DNA from: Mesorhizobium sp. LMG 17147
Lineage (GTDB): Bacteria > Pseudomonadota > Alphaproteobacteria > Rhizobiales > Rhizobiaceae
Length of the DNA stretch: 64,000 nucleotides
Direction: 5' to 3'
Assembly: GCF_024297145.1 (NCBI RefSeq)
Contig: NZ_JANCTC010000007.1
Location: 62,001 to 126,000 of the forward strand
In this document: positions 29,513 through 37,299 of the stretch, one piece after another
How positions within the stretch are numbered: position 1 is the first letter of the stretch
Layout of the letters: the number at the start of each line of letters is the position of its first letter
Notes under the pieces: model-generated
Told to the model about the DNA's origin: nothing
Database searches by the model: none
Seen by the model: only the letters and a program-made list of their open reading frames with translations
Position numbers and translations under genes: made by a program

Positions 29513-31060
29513 GTGCGGATCGAACATTTTCTGACGGCGAAAGCCGCTGCCCATCCAGCCAAAACGGCATTGATCACCGAGCACAAAAGGATGTGCTACG
29601 AAGAGCTGGACGATCTCTCGAGCCGCCTGGCCGCCGCCCTTTTCATGAATGGCGTCAGGCGCGACGACCGGGTCCTGATCTTCATGGACAATTGCTGGGA
29701 GGCTGCGGTTTCGATTTTCGCGGTTCTTAAGGCAGGCGCGACTTTCAGTCCGATCAACGCATCCACCAAGGCCGAAAAGCTGGCCTACATCATCACCGAT
29801 TGCGATGCCACCGCGATCCTCACGCAAGCAAGACTGATGCCCGTGGTCGCCGAGGCGTCAAGATACTCCGGCAAGACCGGTATCTTCGTGGCTTCCACCG
29901 TTGCTGCCGATAACCAATGCCCGGCAGGAGCCACATCCCTGGCGGATTGCTTGACGTTTCAAGCTGGCGAGATTGACCATCGCGGCATTGACGTCGATCT
30001 TGCGATGTTGATCTACACCTCGGGCTCGACCGGCCGGCCCAAGGGTGTGATGATGACGCACCGCAATTGCGACGCGGCGGCCGATTCTATCACCACTTAT
30101 CTGCGCAACTCGCCCGACGACATCATCTTGAATGTTCTGCCGCTCGCCTTCGACTACGGCCTCTATCAGTTGCTGATGGCCGTCAGGCTCGGCGCCACGC
30201 TCGTGCTCGAGAAGTCCTTCGCCTTTCCCCAGGCGGTCTTTGAACGCATCCGCCAGGAACGAGTGACCGGGCTTCCGCTCGTGCCCACGATGGCAGCGAT
30301 GATCCTGCAGATGCGTGATCTGGCGCCGGGCTTCCTGCCCAGCCTTCGCTATATTTCCAACACGGCGGCTGCCTTGCCGCCCTCTCACATAGAACGCCTT
30401 CGGTTCCTTTTCCCCGGTGTCAGGCTCTATTCGATGTATGGCCTGACGGAATGCAAGCGCTGCACCTATCTGCCGCCCGAGGAGCTCGACCGCCGGCCGG
30501 GCTCGGTCGGAATAGCCATTCCGAACACCGAAGCCTTTGTCGTCGACGACCACGGGCAACGGGTGCCGCCGGGCGTAGCAGGCGAGCTGATCATTCGCGG
30601 GCCGCACGTCATGCAGGGTTATTGGCGAAACGAAGCTGCGACAGCACGAGCCCTGCGCCCGGGTCCGAACCCTTGGGAGAAGGTTCTCTACACCGGCGAT
30701 CTGTTCAGGGCCGATGAGGAGGGCTTCCTTTATTTCGTCGGCCGCAAGGACGACATCATAAAGTCGCGGGGGGAGAAGGTGGCGCCCAAGGAAGTGGAAG
30801 CCGTGCTTCACGCTCATCCGGGCATCGCGGAAGCGGTGGTTGTCGGTGTGCCGGATCCCGTGCTCGGGCATGCGATCGGCGCAGTTATCGTACGGTCCGA
30901 CCCGGCGCTTAGCGAAAAGGATATCATCCGTCACTGTGCACGCCACCTTGAGGACTTCATGGTCCCCAAGGTCATCGAGTTCCGCCGGGAGCTGCCGAAG
31001 ACCGATACCGGCAAGGTCAGCCGTCGGCTTGCGGCAGAAACCATGGAGGCCGCGCAATGA
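29513..31060 (+). CDS. AMP-forming acyl/aminoacyl ligase (ANL superfamily)
   Basis: A 515-residue adenylate-forming enzyme. Motifs in order: P-loop-like MLIYTSGSTGRPKGVMMTH (about 165), SMYGLTECKRCTYLP (A5 region), LYTGDLFRADEEGFLYFVGR (A7/A8) with the hinge KDDIIKSRGEKVAPKEVE, and the C-terminal catalytic Lys in KTDTGKVSRR. It should activate a carboxylate with ATP and load it on the adjacent carrier protein or on CoA; substrate is not readable. The start was set at GTG 29513, 5-6 bases behind GAGGAG; an upstream extension of the frame overlaps the carrier gene. Its stop overlaps the next ATG (ATGA). Confidence 0.92.
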   Translation: MRIEHFLTAKAAAHPAKTALITEHKRMCYEELDDLSSRLAAALFMNGVRRDDRVLIFMDNCWEAAVSIFAVLKAGATFSPINASTKAEKLAYIITDCDATAILTQARLMPVVAEASRYSGKTGIFVASTVAADNQCPAGATSLADCLTFQAGEIDHRGIDVDLAMLIYTSGSTGRPKGVMMTHRNCDAAADSITTYLRNSPDDIILNVLPLAFDYGLYQLLMAVRLGATLVLEKSFAFPQAVFERIRQERVTGLPLVPTMAAMILQMRDLAPGFLPSLRYISNTAAALPPSHIERLRFLFPGVRLYSMYGLTECKRCTYLPPEELDRRPGSVGIAIPNTEAFVVDDHGQRVPPGVAGELIIRGPHVMQGYWRNEAATARALRPGPNPWEKVLYTGDLFRADEEGFLYFVGRKDDIIKSRGEKVAPKEVEAVLHAHPGIAEAVVVGVPDPVLGHAIGAVIVRSDPALSEKDIIRHCARHLEDFMVPKVIEFRRELPKTDTGKVSRRLAAETMEAAQ

Positions 31061-32064
31061 ATGTTCGCCCGACCGAGGATGCGCGGACCTTTCTGGCGCA
31101 GGCTCTGGCAATCGACCTGATCACTGAAACGGACCGTATCGTAACGGCCTTGCGCCAGCAGTTGCGCGGGCTTCGCAAGCGGGGCCTTGTACTCGGTCTT
31201 TCGGGCGGGATCGATTCGAGTGTGTCGGTCGCGTTAGCGGCACGAGCCGTCGGGCCCAAGAATGTGCTTTGCCTGTTCATGCCGGAGAGCGATTCCGATC
31301 CTGAAAGCCTGCGGCTCGGCCGCCTCGTCGCCGAAACTTTCGGTGTCGAGGCTGTGACGGAGGATATCGGGCCGATCCTGCGCGCAATGGGCTGCTACAA
31401 GCGTCGCGACGCCTTCATCCGCGAAGTGGTCCCGGAATACGGCGAAGGCTGGGCCTCGAAGATCGTCATCGCGAACGCGCTCGAGGGCGGGGGTTACAAC
31501 ATCTCATCCCTGGTGGTGCAGGATCCGGACGGCAAGCAGACGAAACTGAGAATGCCGCTGCCTGTCTATCTCGGCGTCGTCGCCGCTACCAATATGAAAC
31601 AACGCACCCGCAAGCAGATTGAATACTATCATGCCGATCGCTTGAACTTCGCCGTTCTTGGAACGCCGAACCGGCTGGAATACGATCAGGGTTTCTTCGT
31701 GAAGAACGGTGACGGCGCCGCGGACGTCAAGCCGATCGCCCATCTCTATAAAACGCAGGTCTATGCGCTTGCGGCCCATCTCGGTGTTCCGGAGGAAATC
31801 CTTAACCGGCCTCCGACCACCGATACCTACTCGCTGGCGCAGACCCAGGAGGAGTTTTACTTTTCGCTTCCTTATGACCGTATGGATCTTTGCCTTTACG
31901 GTCTTAACAACGGCGTGGCGGCTGAGGTAGTTGGGGAGGCGGCGGGGTTGGCCGCCACACAAGTGGAAAGTGTCTGGGCCGATATCATCGCCAAACGCAG
32001 GGCGACGCGTTATCTGCACCAGCGTCCGCAACTCGTTGATGTCGTCGAGGAAATCGGCACCTGA
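31057..32064 (+). CDS. NAD synthetase family enzyme (NadE-like, no glutaminase domain)
   Basis: A 335-residue N-type ATP-pyrophosphatase. It has the SGGIDSSVSVALAARAVG loop (about residues 49-66) and NadE-type segments: LGTPNRLEYDQGFFVKNGDG and ADVKPIAHLYKTQVYALA. Classical NadE amidates nicotinate-adenine dinucleotide using ammonia. This copy is longer than ammonia-dependent NadE (about 275 residues), lacks the glutaminase half of the long form, and carries an extra segment around residues 120-170. Being the last gene of an amidotransferase/carrier/ligase operon, it may be a pathway enzyme rather than the housekeeping NAD synthetase. I cannot tell without a search for a second nadE. Confidence 0.88.
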   Translation: MNVRPTEDARTFLAQALAIDLITETDRIVTALRQQLRGLRKRGLVLGLSGGIDSSVSVALAARAVGPKNVLCLFMPESDSDPESLRLGRLVAETFGVEAVTEDIGPILRAMGCYKRRDAFIREVVPEYGEGWASKIVIANALEGGGYNISSLVVQDPDGKQTKLRMPLPVYLGVVAATNMKQRTRKQIEYYHADRLNFAVLGTPNRLEYDQGFFVKNGDGAADVKPIAHLYKTQVYALAAHLGVPEEILNRPPTTDTYSLAQTQEEFYFSLPYDRMDLCLYGLNNGVAAEVVGEAAGLAATQVESVWADIIAKRRATRYLHQRPQLVDVVEEIGT

Positions 32065-32072
32065 CAAACAGG

Positions 32073-32114
32073 TAGAGCGGTGTGCACGGTTCGATTTGCA
32101 TGCATCCCGCTCTA
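32073..32114. repeat. Intergenic inverted repeat between convergent genes
   Basis: TAGAGCGG (32073-32080) and CCGCTCTA (32107-32114) form a perfect 8-bp inverted repeat around a 26-base spacer, in the gap between the NadE-like gene and the convergent GNAT-like gene, whose stop codon lies inside the second arm. It may act as a bidirectional terminator. The TAGAGC-type arms also resemble rhizobial short intergenic palindromes; this is an impression from memory, not a match I could run. Confidence 0.4.
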
Positions 32115-33227
32115 GCTGAAACGGCTCCCGATAAGCCGGCTCCACTGCTCGCCCGCAAGCCCGTTCAGGAAGGCTTGCGAGTTCTTCATGGCGTCAAGAA
32201 GCTCTGGATCACGTGAATGCACCACCGTTGAAGCAACGGTCAGGAAAGCGATCCGTCGTCCAAGCATCGCCTCTAGAAGTGCAGGTTGAACACGTCCACG
32301 CAGGCCGCTGACGCCGCGCGCGGCGGCATGATCGATCAGGCAGTCTATCACGGAGCCCGCCTGGCCGGGCAGGGCGAGGATCTGCAGCACGCGGCCAATT
32401 TCATACTTCCGTGCGTAATAGGCGAAAGCGCCGACATCGGTGCCGACCGGCGACGTCACGCAAACGTAGACAAGCTCGCCCAGATCCGGCTTTTGTGCGG
32501 CATCGGTCAGGATGTGCTCGAGTTGGTCTTCCGTCCATTCCGGGCGTAGCGCGAAACGCGCGATAAACGGCTCGATTAGCTTGGCAAATGTGTGGCTATC
32601 GATTTCGGACATGCGAAATCCCCCGTGACCTGCCCCGTCCGCCGCCACACCCGACCAGCGTCGTTCGCTGGACGTCATCCTCCTGCAATAGAATCGGTCG
32701 ACGGCACGCGCCAACGGATTGAGCACTCGGGCAAGCTCCATGCGATTGGCGGAAAGGCTGAGCATGAAGGTCGCTGGCCGCATCACACGCACCCAGTCGA
32801 GGCTGTATTGCGGCAGGACCACGCCGCGCAGCCGGGTCCACAATTTCACGGAGATATCGTTGGCCGTCTCGCTGAAGGAGATGTCCTGCGGACCATCCAG
32901 GTAAGCTTTCAGCAAGCGGGCGCCGGCCAGCGGGTCGTGCTCATGGTCCTCGACCATGAGCGAGCTACAGATGGCGGCGCGTACTTGACGGCCGTTGAAC
33001 GTCATCGGCAACACATGAACACCGACAAACCCGGAGACACGACCGGCGTCGTTGACGTGGACAAGCGACCGGAGGCTATCTCCGCAACCGGGCGCATCCA
33101 GATAAAACCGTTTCATGTATTCCACGAGAGAGGCCGGCGCTTCGGTCCTTTCCTTCAACAGCACGCGTTGAAACATGTTCGCGACTGCTGGGAGATCGGC
33201 GCCTTGCAAGGCGCGAATGACGCTCAA
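32112..33227 (-). CDS. GNAT-like acyltransferase of unknown substrate
   Basis: A 371-residue soluble protein. Its N-terminus (SVIRALQGADLPAVANMF) looks like the first strand and helix of a GNAT domain. The following part (GRVSGFVGVHVLPM, then a long central region) fits an acetyltransferase-like fold, with a second related half possible near residues 230-371. I do not recognise a named family. The frame is open for another 293 codons upstream, but that part is non-coding in character. I start at TTG 33227, six bases behind GGGAG. It converges on the cassette. Confidence 0.7.
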   Translation of the reverse strand: MSVIRALQGADLPAVANMFQRVLLKERTEAPASLVEYMKRFYLDAPGCGDSLRSLVHVNDAGRVSGFVGVHVLPMTFNGRQVRAAICSSLMVEDHEHDPLAGARLLKAYLDGPQDISFSETANDISVKLWTRLRGVVLPQYSLDWVRVMRPATFMLSLSANRMELARVLNPLARAVDRFYCRRMTSSERRWSGVAADGAGHGGFRMSEIDSHTFAKLIEPFIARFALRPEWTEDQLEHILTDAAQKPDLGELVYVCVTSPVGTDVGAFAYYARKYEIGRVLQILALPGQAGSVIDCLIDHAAARGVSGLRGRVQPALLEAMLGRRIAFLTVASTVVHSRDPELLDAMKNSQAFLNGLAGEQWSRLIGSRFS

Positions 33228-33737
33228 GCCCGGCTCCCGCCACCAAAGTTCCGCCCACCGAGCTTCCGGGCCAAGGCGACACGAGGCACGAGAACATCGG
33301 GCGCGCGTTCCAATTCGACGCCCATGAAGCCGTGGAACCTCGGCCAGTTGCGATCGCCCGGGTGACCGAACGGAGTGCTGAATTGCTGCGGCAAGGTGAA
33401 CCCTTTGCTTGATCGACGAAAAACCGGCGTCATTGCTGCTAGCAGATTCAGGTAAACCGATATTAAAGTCGTTGCTTTGAATGGTAGCGAACCTGGTTGT
33501 CCGGGCCTCATACCTGGGCATCAGCAATTTTGGTTCCTGGCGGACGACCGGCGTGAGTTGCGTGCTCCACGTCGAACCGTTTCGGCTAGCCAAAGTTTCG
33601 TGCGGCGGCTCTTGACTGCGGGCGCGGGCGGAATACGGTGAGGACAAATACCGGCTCTGGCCGCCGGGCGGCAAGAATGCCTCGTATGCCTCGCCTTGCG
33701 GCGGTGGCTGCGGGGCATTGTCATTTTGAGGCTTTGC
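33228..33737. other. 510-base divergent intergenic region before the amide operon
   Basis: No gene is seen here. It should hold the promoters of the GNAT-like gene (minus) and of the amiC-amiR operon (plus). A TTGACT (33612-33617) lies 16 bases before TACGGT, a weak promoter-like pair. GC-rich hairpin-forming stretches occur at about 33650-33715, just before the amiC-like start. An ANTAR-responsive leader would be expected here if AmiR regulates its own operon; I could not identify the paired hexaloop hairpins with confidence. Confidence 0.5.
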
Positions 33738-34865
33738 TTGAAACGGCATATCGAGATCGGCATTCTCTATTCGCGGTCCGGCAACTACCGGCTGGTGTCC
33801 GAATCCTGCCGCGCGGGCGCGATGAACGCCATCGCCGACGTCAATGCCGATCCCGCTGTCCCCTTCGAATTCGTCCCGGTCGAGCGCGACCCGCAGGGCA
33901 ACATCGACCGGTATGCAAGCGGCTGCGCGGACATTCTCGCCAACAGTGGCGCGCGTCACATCATTGGCTGCGTCACCTCGTGGAGCCGCAAGGAGGTCAT
34001 TCCAATCCTGGAAAGGGCAGGCGGCACGCTGTGGTACGCCTGCCCGTACGAAGGTTTCGAAGCCAACGAGCACGTCGTCTACACGCACGCCTGCCCCAAT
34101 CAGCATCTCGTACCGCTGCTTGCCTATGTCGTGCCTCGTTTCGGCGCCGACGGCTTCCTGCTCGGTTCCAACTACATCTGGGGTTGGGAGACCAACCGTG
34201 TGGCGCGCGACCTGATTGCGGACGCCGGCGGCAAGGTGCTGGGCGAACGCTACCTGCCGCTAGGGGAGGTCGATGTTGCGCGGCTGATCGCGGAGGTACA
34301 GGCGACGAAACCTGATTTCATTCTGAATAATCTCATCGGCCCTTCGTCCTATGCCTTTATCGCCGCCTATGCCGAGCTTGGCCGGCGCGACCCGCATTTC
34401 AGGCCGGAGCGTTGCCCGATCCTGTCCTGCAATCTCACGGAATGCGAATTGCCGGCGCTCAACGGGGCAGGCGATGGCCATCTTTCGGTTGGGCCCTATT
34501 TTCACGACATCTCGGGCGCGGATCGCGGAGCGGCTTCAGTGTCTTCCGTTATGCCTGCCTCATCCTTCGAGGCGGCGGCTTATGCCTCGGTGCGTACGCT
34601 CGCAGAGATACTCACCCGCAACCCCGGTGCACAATGGATGGACCTTCCCAAGGTCTTTGCCGGAACATCATTTCGAACGCCGCTGGGCGACATCGCCATC
34701 GACCCGCAAACCCAGCATGCTACGTTGCCGGTGCAGATCGGACGTATCGATGGAACATCGTTCAAAACGGTCACGCTGACGAAGGGCGTGGCACCCGATC
34801 CCTACCTTTCCCGCTATGACCGGACGGAGACGTTCGGGCGGCCACGCCTGCGGGTGGTGTCGTGA
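33738..34865 (+). CDS. AmiC-like cytoplasmic amide-sensing protein
   Basis: A 375-residue periplasmic-binding-fold protein without a signal peptide, as in AmiC, the ligand sensor that restrains AmiR in Pseudomonas. It matches the AmiC/urea-binding type: KRHIEIGILYSRSGNYR at the start, GSNYIWGWETNRVARDLI in the middle and a long Leu-Ile-rich C-terminal lobe. The start is set at TTG 33738, six bases behind GAGG; earlier in-frame TTGs lack a ribosome site. It overlaps the ANTAR gene by 4 bases. Role inferred: it binds the inducing amide and releases the antiterminator. Confidence 0.88.
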   Translation: MKRHIEIGILYSRSGNYRLVSESCRAGAMNAIADVNADPAVPFEFVPVERDPQGNIDRYASGCADILANSGARHIIGCVTSWSRKEVIPILERAGGTLWYACPYEGFEANEHVVYTHACPNQHLVPLLAYVVPRFGADGFLLGSNYIWGWETNRVARDLIADAGGKVLGERYLPLGEVDVARLIAEVQATKPDFILNNLIGPSSYAFIAAYAELGRRDPHFRPERCPILSCNLTECELPALNGAGDGHLSVGPYFHDISGADRGAASVSSVMPASSFEAAAYASVRTLAEILTRNPGAQWMDLPKVFAGTSFRTPLGDIAIDPQTQHATLPVQIGRIDGTSFKTVTLTKGVAPDPYLSRYDRTETFGRPRLRVVS

Positions 34866-35464
34866 GCAAGATGGCGCGTATCCCGAACCTTGGAGGCGCC
34901 AGGGCTTTTGTCCTGCATCGTCCACATCCGACCGTGCAGGCGATCACAAGACAATTGTCGGCCATCGGCCTTGAGGCGATTGGCTTCTGGCCGGAACTGC
35001 CGGCCGAAGCGCTGGCGGCGGACTTCGTCTTCTTCGACGTCGACCTCGGCTTTGACGAGCAATTTCCGTGGAAGCCGGGCGAGGCCCCGATGCCGCTGAT
35101 AGCGCTGATCGGGTCCGAGGCGCCGGGGCGTGTCGAATGGGCACTGTCGCACAAGGCCGATGCCCAATTGCTGAAACCGGTCGGCAATGCCGGCGTCTAT
35201 AGCGCGCTTTTGATCGCAAGGCAGAGTTTCGAGGCGCGCAAGCTTCTGGCCGGCGAGATCGCCTCGCTTCGTCAGCGGGTCGCGGAGCGCCAGACCATCG
35301 TACGCGCGGTGGAGGCCTTGTCGAAGGGCGCCGAGGACGGCCGTGCCTATGCGCAGCTCCGCTCGCTGGCGATGAGCTGGCAAATCAGCGTCGAGGAAGC
35401 CGCGCGCAGGATCGTGGCGATGACACAAGGTGAAGGCGACGATGACCAATCCGATCGCGCCTGA
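34862..35464 (+). CDS. AmiR-like ANTAR antiterminator
   Basis: A 200-residue protein with an N-terminal pseudo-receiver-like domain (about 1-125), a short coiled coil (SLRQRVAERQTIVRAVEAL) and a C-terminal ANTAR RNA-binding domain (AYAQLRSLAMSWQISVEEAA). In AmiR, ANTAR binds paired stem-loops in the leader and stops formation of an intrinsic terminator. The start is a GTG overlapping the amiC-like stop. It overlaps the next permease gene by 23 bases. Regulation of the downstream amidase and transporter operon is the obvious inference. Confidence 0.88.
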   Translation: MSKMARIPNLGGARAFVLHRPHPTVQAITRQLSAIGLEAIGFWPELPAEALAADFVFFDVDLGFDEQFPWKPGEAPMPLIALIGSEAPGRVEWALSHKADAQLLKPVGNAGVYSALLIARQSFEARKLLAGEIASLRQRVAERQTIVRAVEALSKGAEDGRAYAQLRSLAMSWQISVEEAARRIVAMTQGEGDDDQSDRA

Positions 35465-36350
35465 GCTTTCAGCCGCCGGGCGTATGCCAGCCAAGCCTCG
35501 CGCCGGCGTCTGGCGACGTCTGCTAAAACGGCCTCTCGCTTTGCTCGGCCTCGGGATTATTGCCCTTGTCTTGGCCGGCGCCATTCTTGCACCGTGGCTG
35601 ACAGGCTACGATCCGAACGAGCAGATGTTCGACGGGCTCACGCTTGAAGGCGCGCCACTGCCGCCGGGAGCCCAGTTCTGGCTAGGCACCGACCTGCTTG
35701 GCCGCGACCTGCTGACCCGTCTCCTATTCGGCGCGCGCACGTCGCTGATCATCGGCATCGTCGCCAATGGCGTGGCGCTTCTGATCGGTACGCTGGTCGG
35801 CATCACCGCCGGCTATTTCCGCGGCTGGATCGGCAGCGCGCTTATGCGCTTCACCGATTTGATGATGGCTTTCCCGGCGCTGCTGCTCGCCATCTGCCTG
35901 GCGGCGGTGCTCCAGCCGAGCCTGTGGATCGTCGCCATGGTGATCGCGTTGGTGAACTGGGTGCAGACCGCCCGCGTCATCTACACCGAGACAAGTTCGC
36001 TCTCCGAGCGCGAGTTCATCGATGCCGAGCGCACCATCGGCGCAAGCGCTCCACGTATCCTGTTTCGCCATATCCTGCCCCACCTGTTGCCGACGATCAT
36101 CGTCTGGGGCACGCTCGGCATCTCGACGACGGTGCTTCTGGAAGCGACGCTCAGCTATCTCGGCATCGGCGTGCAACCGCCGACTGCTTCCTGGGGCAAC
36201 ATCATCTTCGAAAATCAAACCTATTTTCAGGCAGCGCCCTGGCTGGTTTTCTTTCCGGGTGCGGCGATCCTGGCGCTGGCGCTAGCCTTTAACCTGGTCG
36301 GCGATGCGCTACGCGACATCCTCGATCCGACGCAAAGGGGGCGGGCATGA
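35442..36350 (+). CDS. Peptide/nickel-type ABC transporter permease (DppC type)
   Basis: A 302-residue inner-membrane permease with an N-terminal helix, a periplasmic loop containing FWLGTDLLGRDLLTRLLFG, and the EAA loop in EREFIDAERTIGASAPRIL, the hallmark of DppC/OppC proteins. It pairs with the DppB-type permease next to it. ATG 35442 was chosen over GTG 35430. It overlaps the ANTAR gene and its own stop overlaps the next ATG. Confidence 0.94.
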   Translation: MTNPIAPELSAAGRMPAKPRAGVWRRLLKRPLALLGLGIIALVLAGAILAPWLTGYDPNEQMFDGLTLEGAPLPPGAQFWLGTDLLGRDLLTRLLFGARTSLIIGIVANGVALLIGTLVGITAGYFRGWIGSALMRFTDLMMAFPALLLAICLAAVLQPSLWIVAMVIALVNWVQTARVIYTETSSLSEREFIDAERTIGASAPRILFRHILPHLLPTIIVWGTLGISTTVLLEATLSYLGIGVQPPTASWGNIIFENQTYFQAAPWLVFFPGAAILALALAFNLVGDALRDILDPTQRGRA

Positions 36351-37267
36351 TCGCCTATCTCGGCCGCCGCGTTGTCCAGTCGGTTCTCATCTTGCTCGGC
36401 GTCTCCCTGATCACCTTTGCGCTGCTCTATCTGCTGCCCGCCGATCCTGTTCGCCAGATCGCCGGCCGCAGCGCAACGCCCGAGACGGTCGAGAGCATCC
36501 GCCGGCAGCTCGGTCTCGACCAGCCCTTTGTCGTCCAGTACTGGCAGTACCTGACCAGCCTTCTCAGCGGCGATCTGGGCCGCTCCTACATTCAGCGCTC
36601 GGAGGTCACGGAGCTTATCGTCTCGCGGCTGCCGGCAAGCCTGCTGCTGATGGTCGGCGCCATTGCTTGCGAAGTGGTGATCGGGCTGACGATGGGCCTC
36701 ATCGCCGCCGTAAAGCGTGGCACCGCCACCGACCAGTCGCTGATGGTCGCCTCCTTCGTCGGCGTCTCGGCGCCGCAGTTCGTCGTCGGCCTGCTGCTGC
36801 TTTATGTATTCGCGGTACGGCTCGGCTGGTTCCCGATCGGCGGTTACGGCACCTGGCGTCATCTGGTGCTGCCGTCGCTGACCATGGGAATTCTTGGCGC
36901 CGGCTGGTACGCCCGCATGATGCGCTCGTCGATGATCGACGTGCTGCGCCAGGATTACGTGCGTACCGCGCGTGCCAAGGGTCTTGCACGCAGCGCCATT
37001 ATCTTCCGGCACGCGCTGCCCAACGCCATCCTGCCGGTCATCGCCATGATCGGCATCGATATCGGCATCTTCATGGGCGGCATCGTGGTTGTCGAAAGCG
37101 TGTTCGGCTGGCCAGGCATCGGCCAGCTAGCCTGGCAGGCCATTCAGCGCATCGACATTCCGATCATCATGGGGGTCACCCTGGTTTCGGCCTTTGCCAT
37201 CGTGCTCGGCAATCTCCTGGCCGACACTGTCGCACCGTTCATCGACCCACGCATCAAGCTCAGATGA
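36347..37267 (+). CDS. Peptide/nickel-type ABC transporter permease (DppB type)
   Basis: A 306-residue permease with the DppB/OppB N-terminus (YLGRRVVQSVLILLGVSLIT), the long periplasmic loop with IRRQLGLDQPFVVQY, and the EAA loop QDYVRTARAKGLARSAI. It forms the membrane channel with the DppC-type partner. The gene order here is C before B, the reverse of dpp and opp operons in enterics. The start ATG overlaps the preceding TGA. Confidence 0.95.
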   Translation: MIAYLGRRVVQSVLILLGVSLITFALLYLLPADPVRQIAGRSATPETVESIRRQLGLDQPFVVQYWQYLTSLLSGDLGRSYIQRSEVTELIVSRLPASLLLMVGAIACEVVIGLTMGLIAAVKRGTATDQSLMVASFVGVSAPQFVVGLLLLYVFAVRLGWFPIGGYGTWRHLVLPSLTMGILGAGWYARMMRSSMIDVLRQDYVRTARAKGLARSAIIFRHALPNAILPVIAMIGIDIGIFMGGIVVVESVFGWPGIGQLAWQAIQRIDIPIIMGVTLVSAFAIVLGNLLADTVAPFIDPRIKLR

Positions 37268-37299
37268 AAACCAAGAACACCAGAGAAAGGGAACATGAC

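Noticed and set aside
33385..33415. Possible sigma54 promoter (GG and GC 10 bases apart) before the amide operon
   Set aside because: The -12 side fits but the -24 side matches poorly, and no sigma54 activator is encoded nearby; the match is within chance.
33640..33735. ANTAR-type paired hairpins before the amiC-like gene
   Set aside because: GC-rich hairpins exist but none has the six-base loop with A at position 1 and G at position 4; not strong enough to call without a covariance search.
33228..34106. Upstream extension of the GNAT-like frame to 34106 (a 664-residue product)
   Set aside because: The extra 293 residues overlap the amiC-like gene on the other strand and look non-coding; a TTG at 33227 with a good ribosome site gives a sensible N-terminus.
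36304..37263. Long N-terminal extension of the family 5 binding protein
   Set aside because: It overlaps the DppB-type permease in another frame; the signal peptide starting at 37300 marks the real start.
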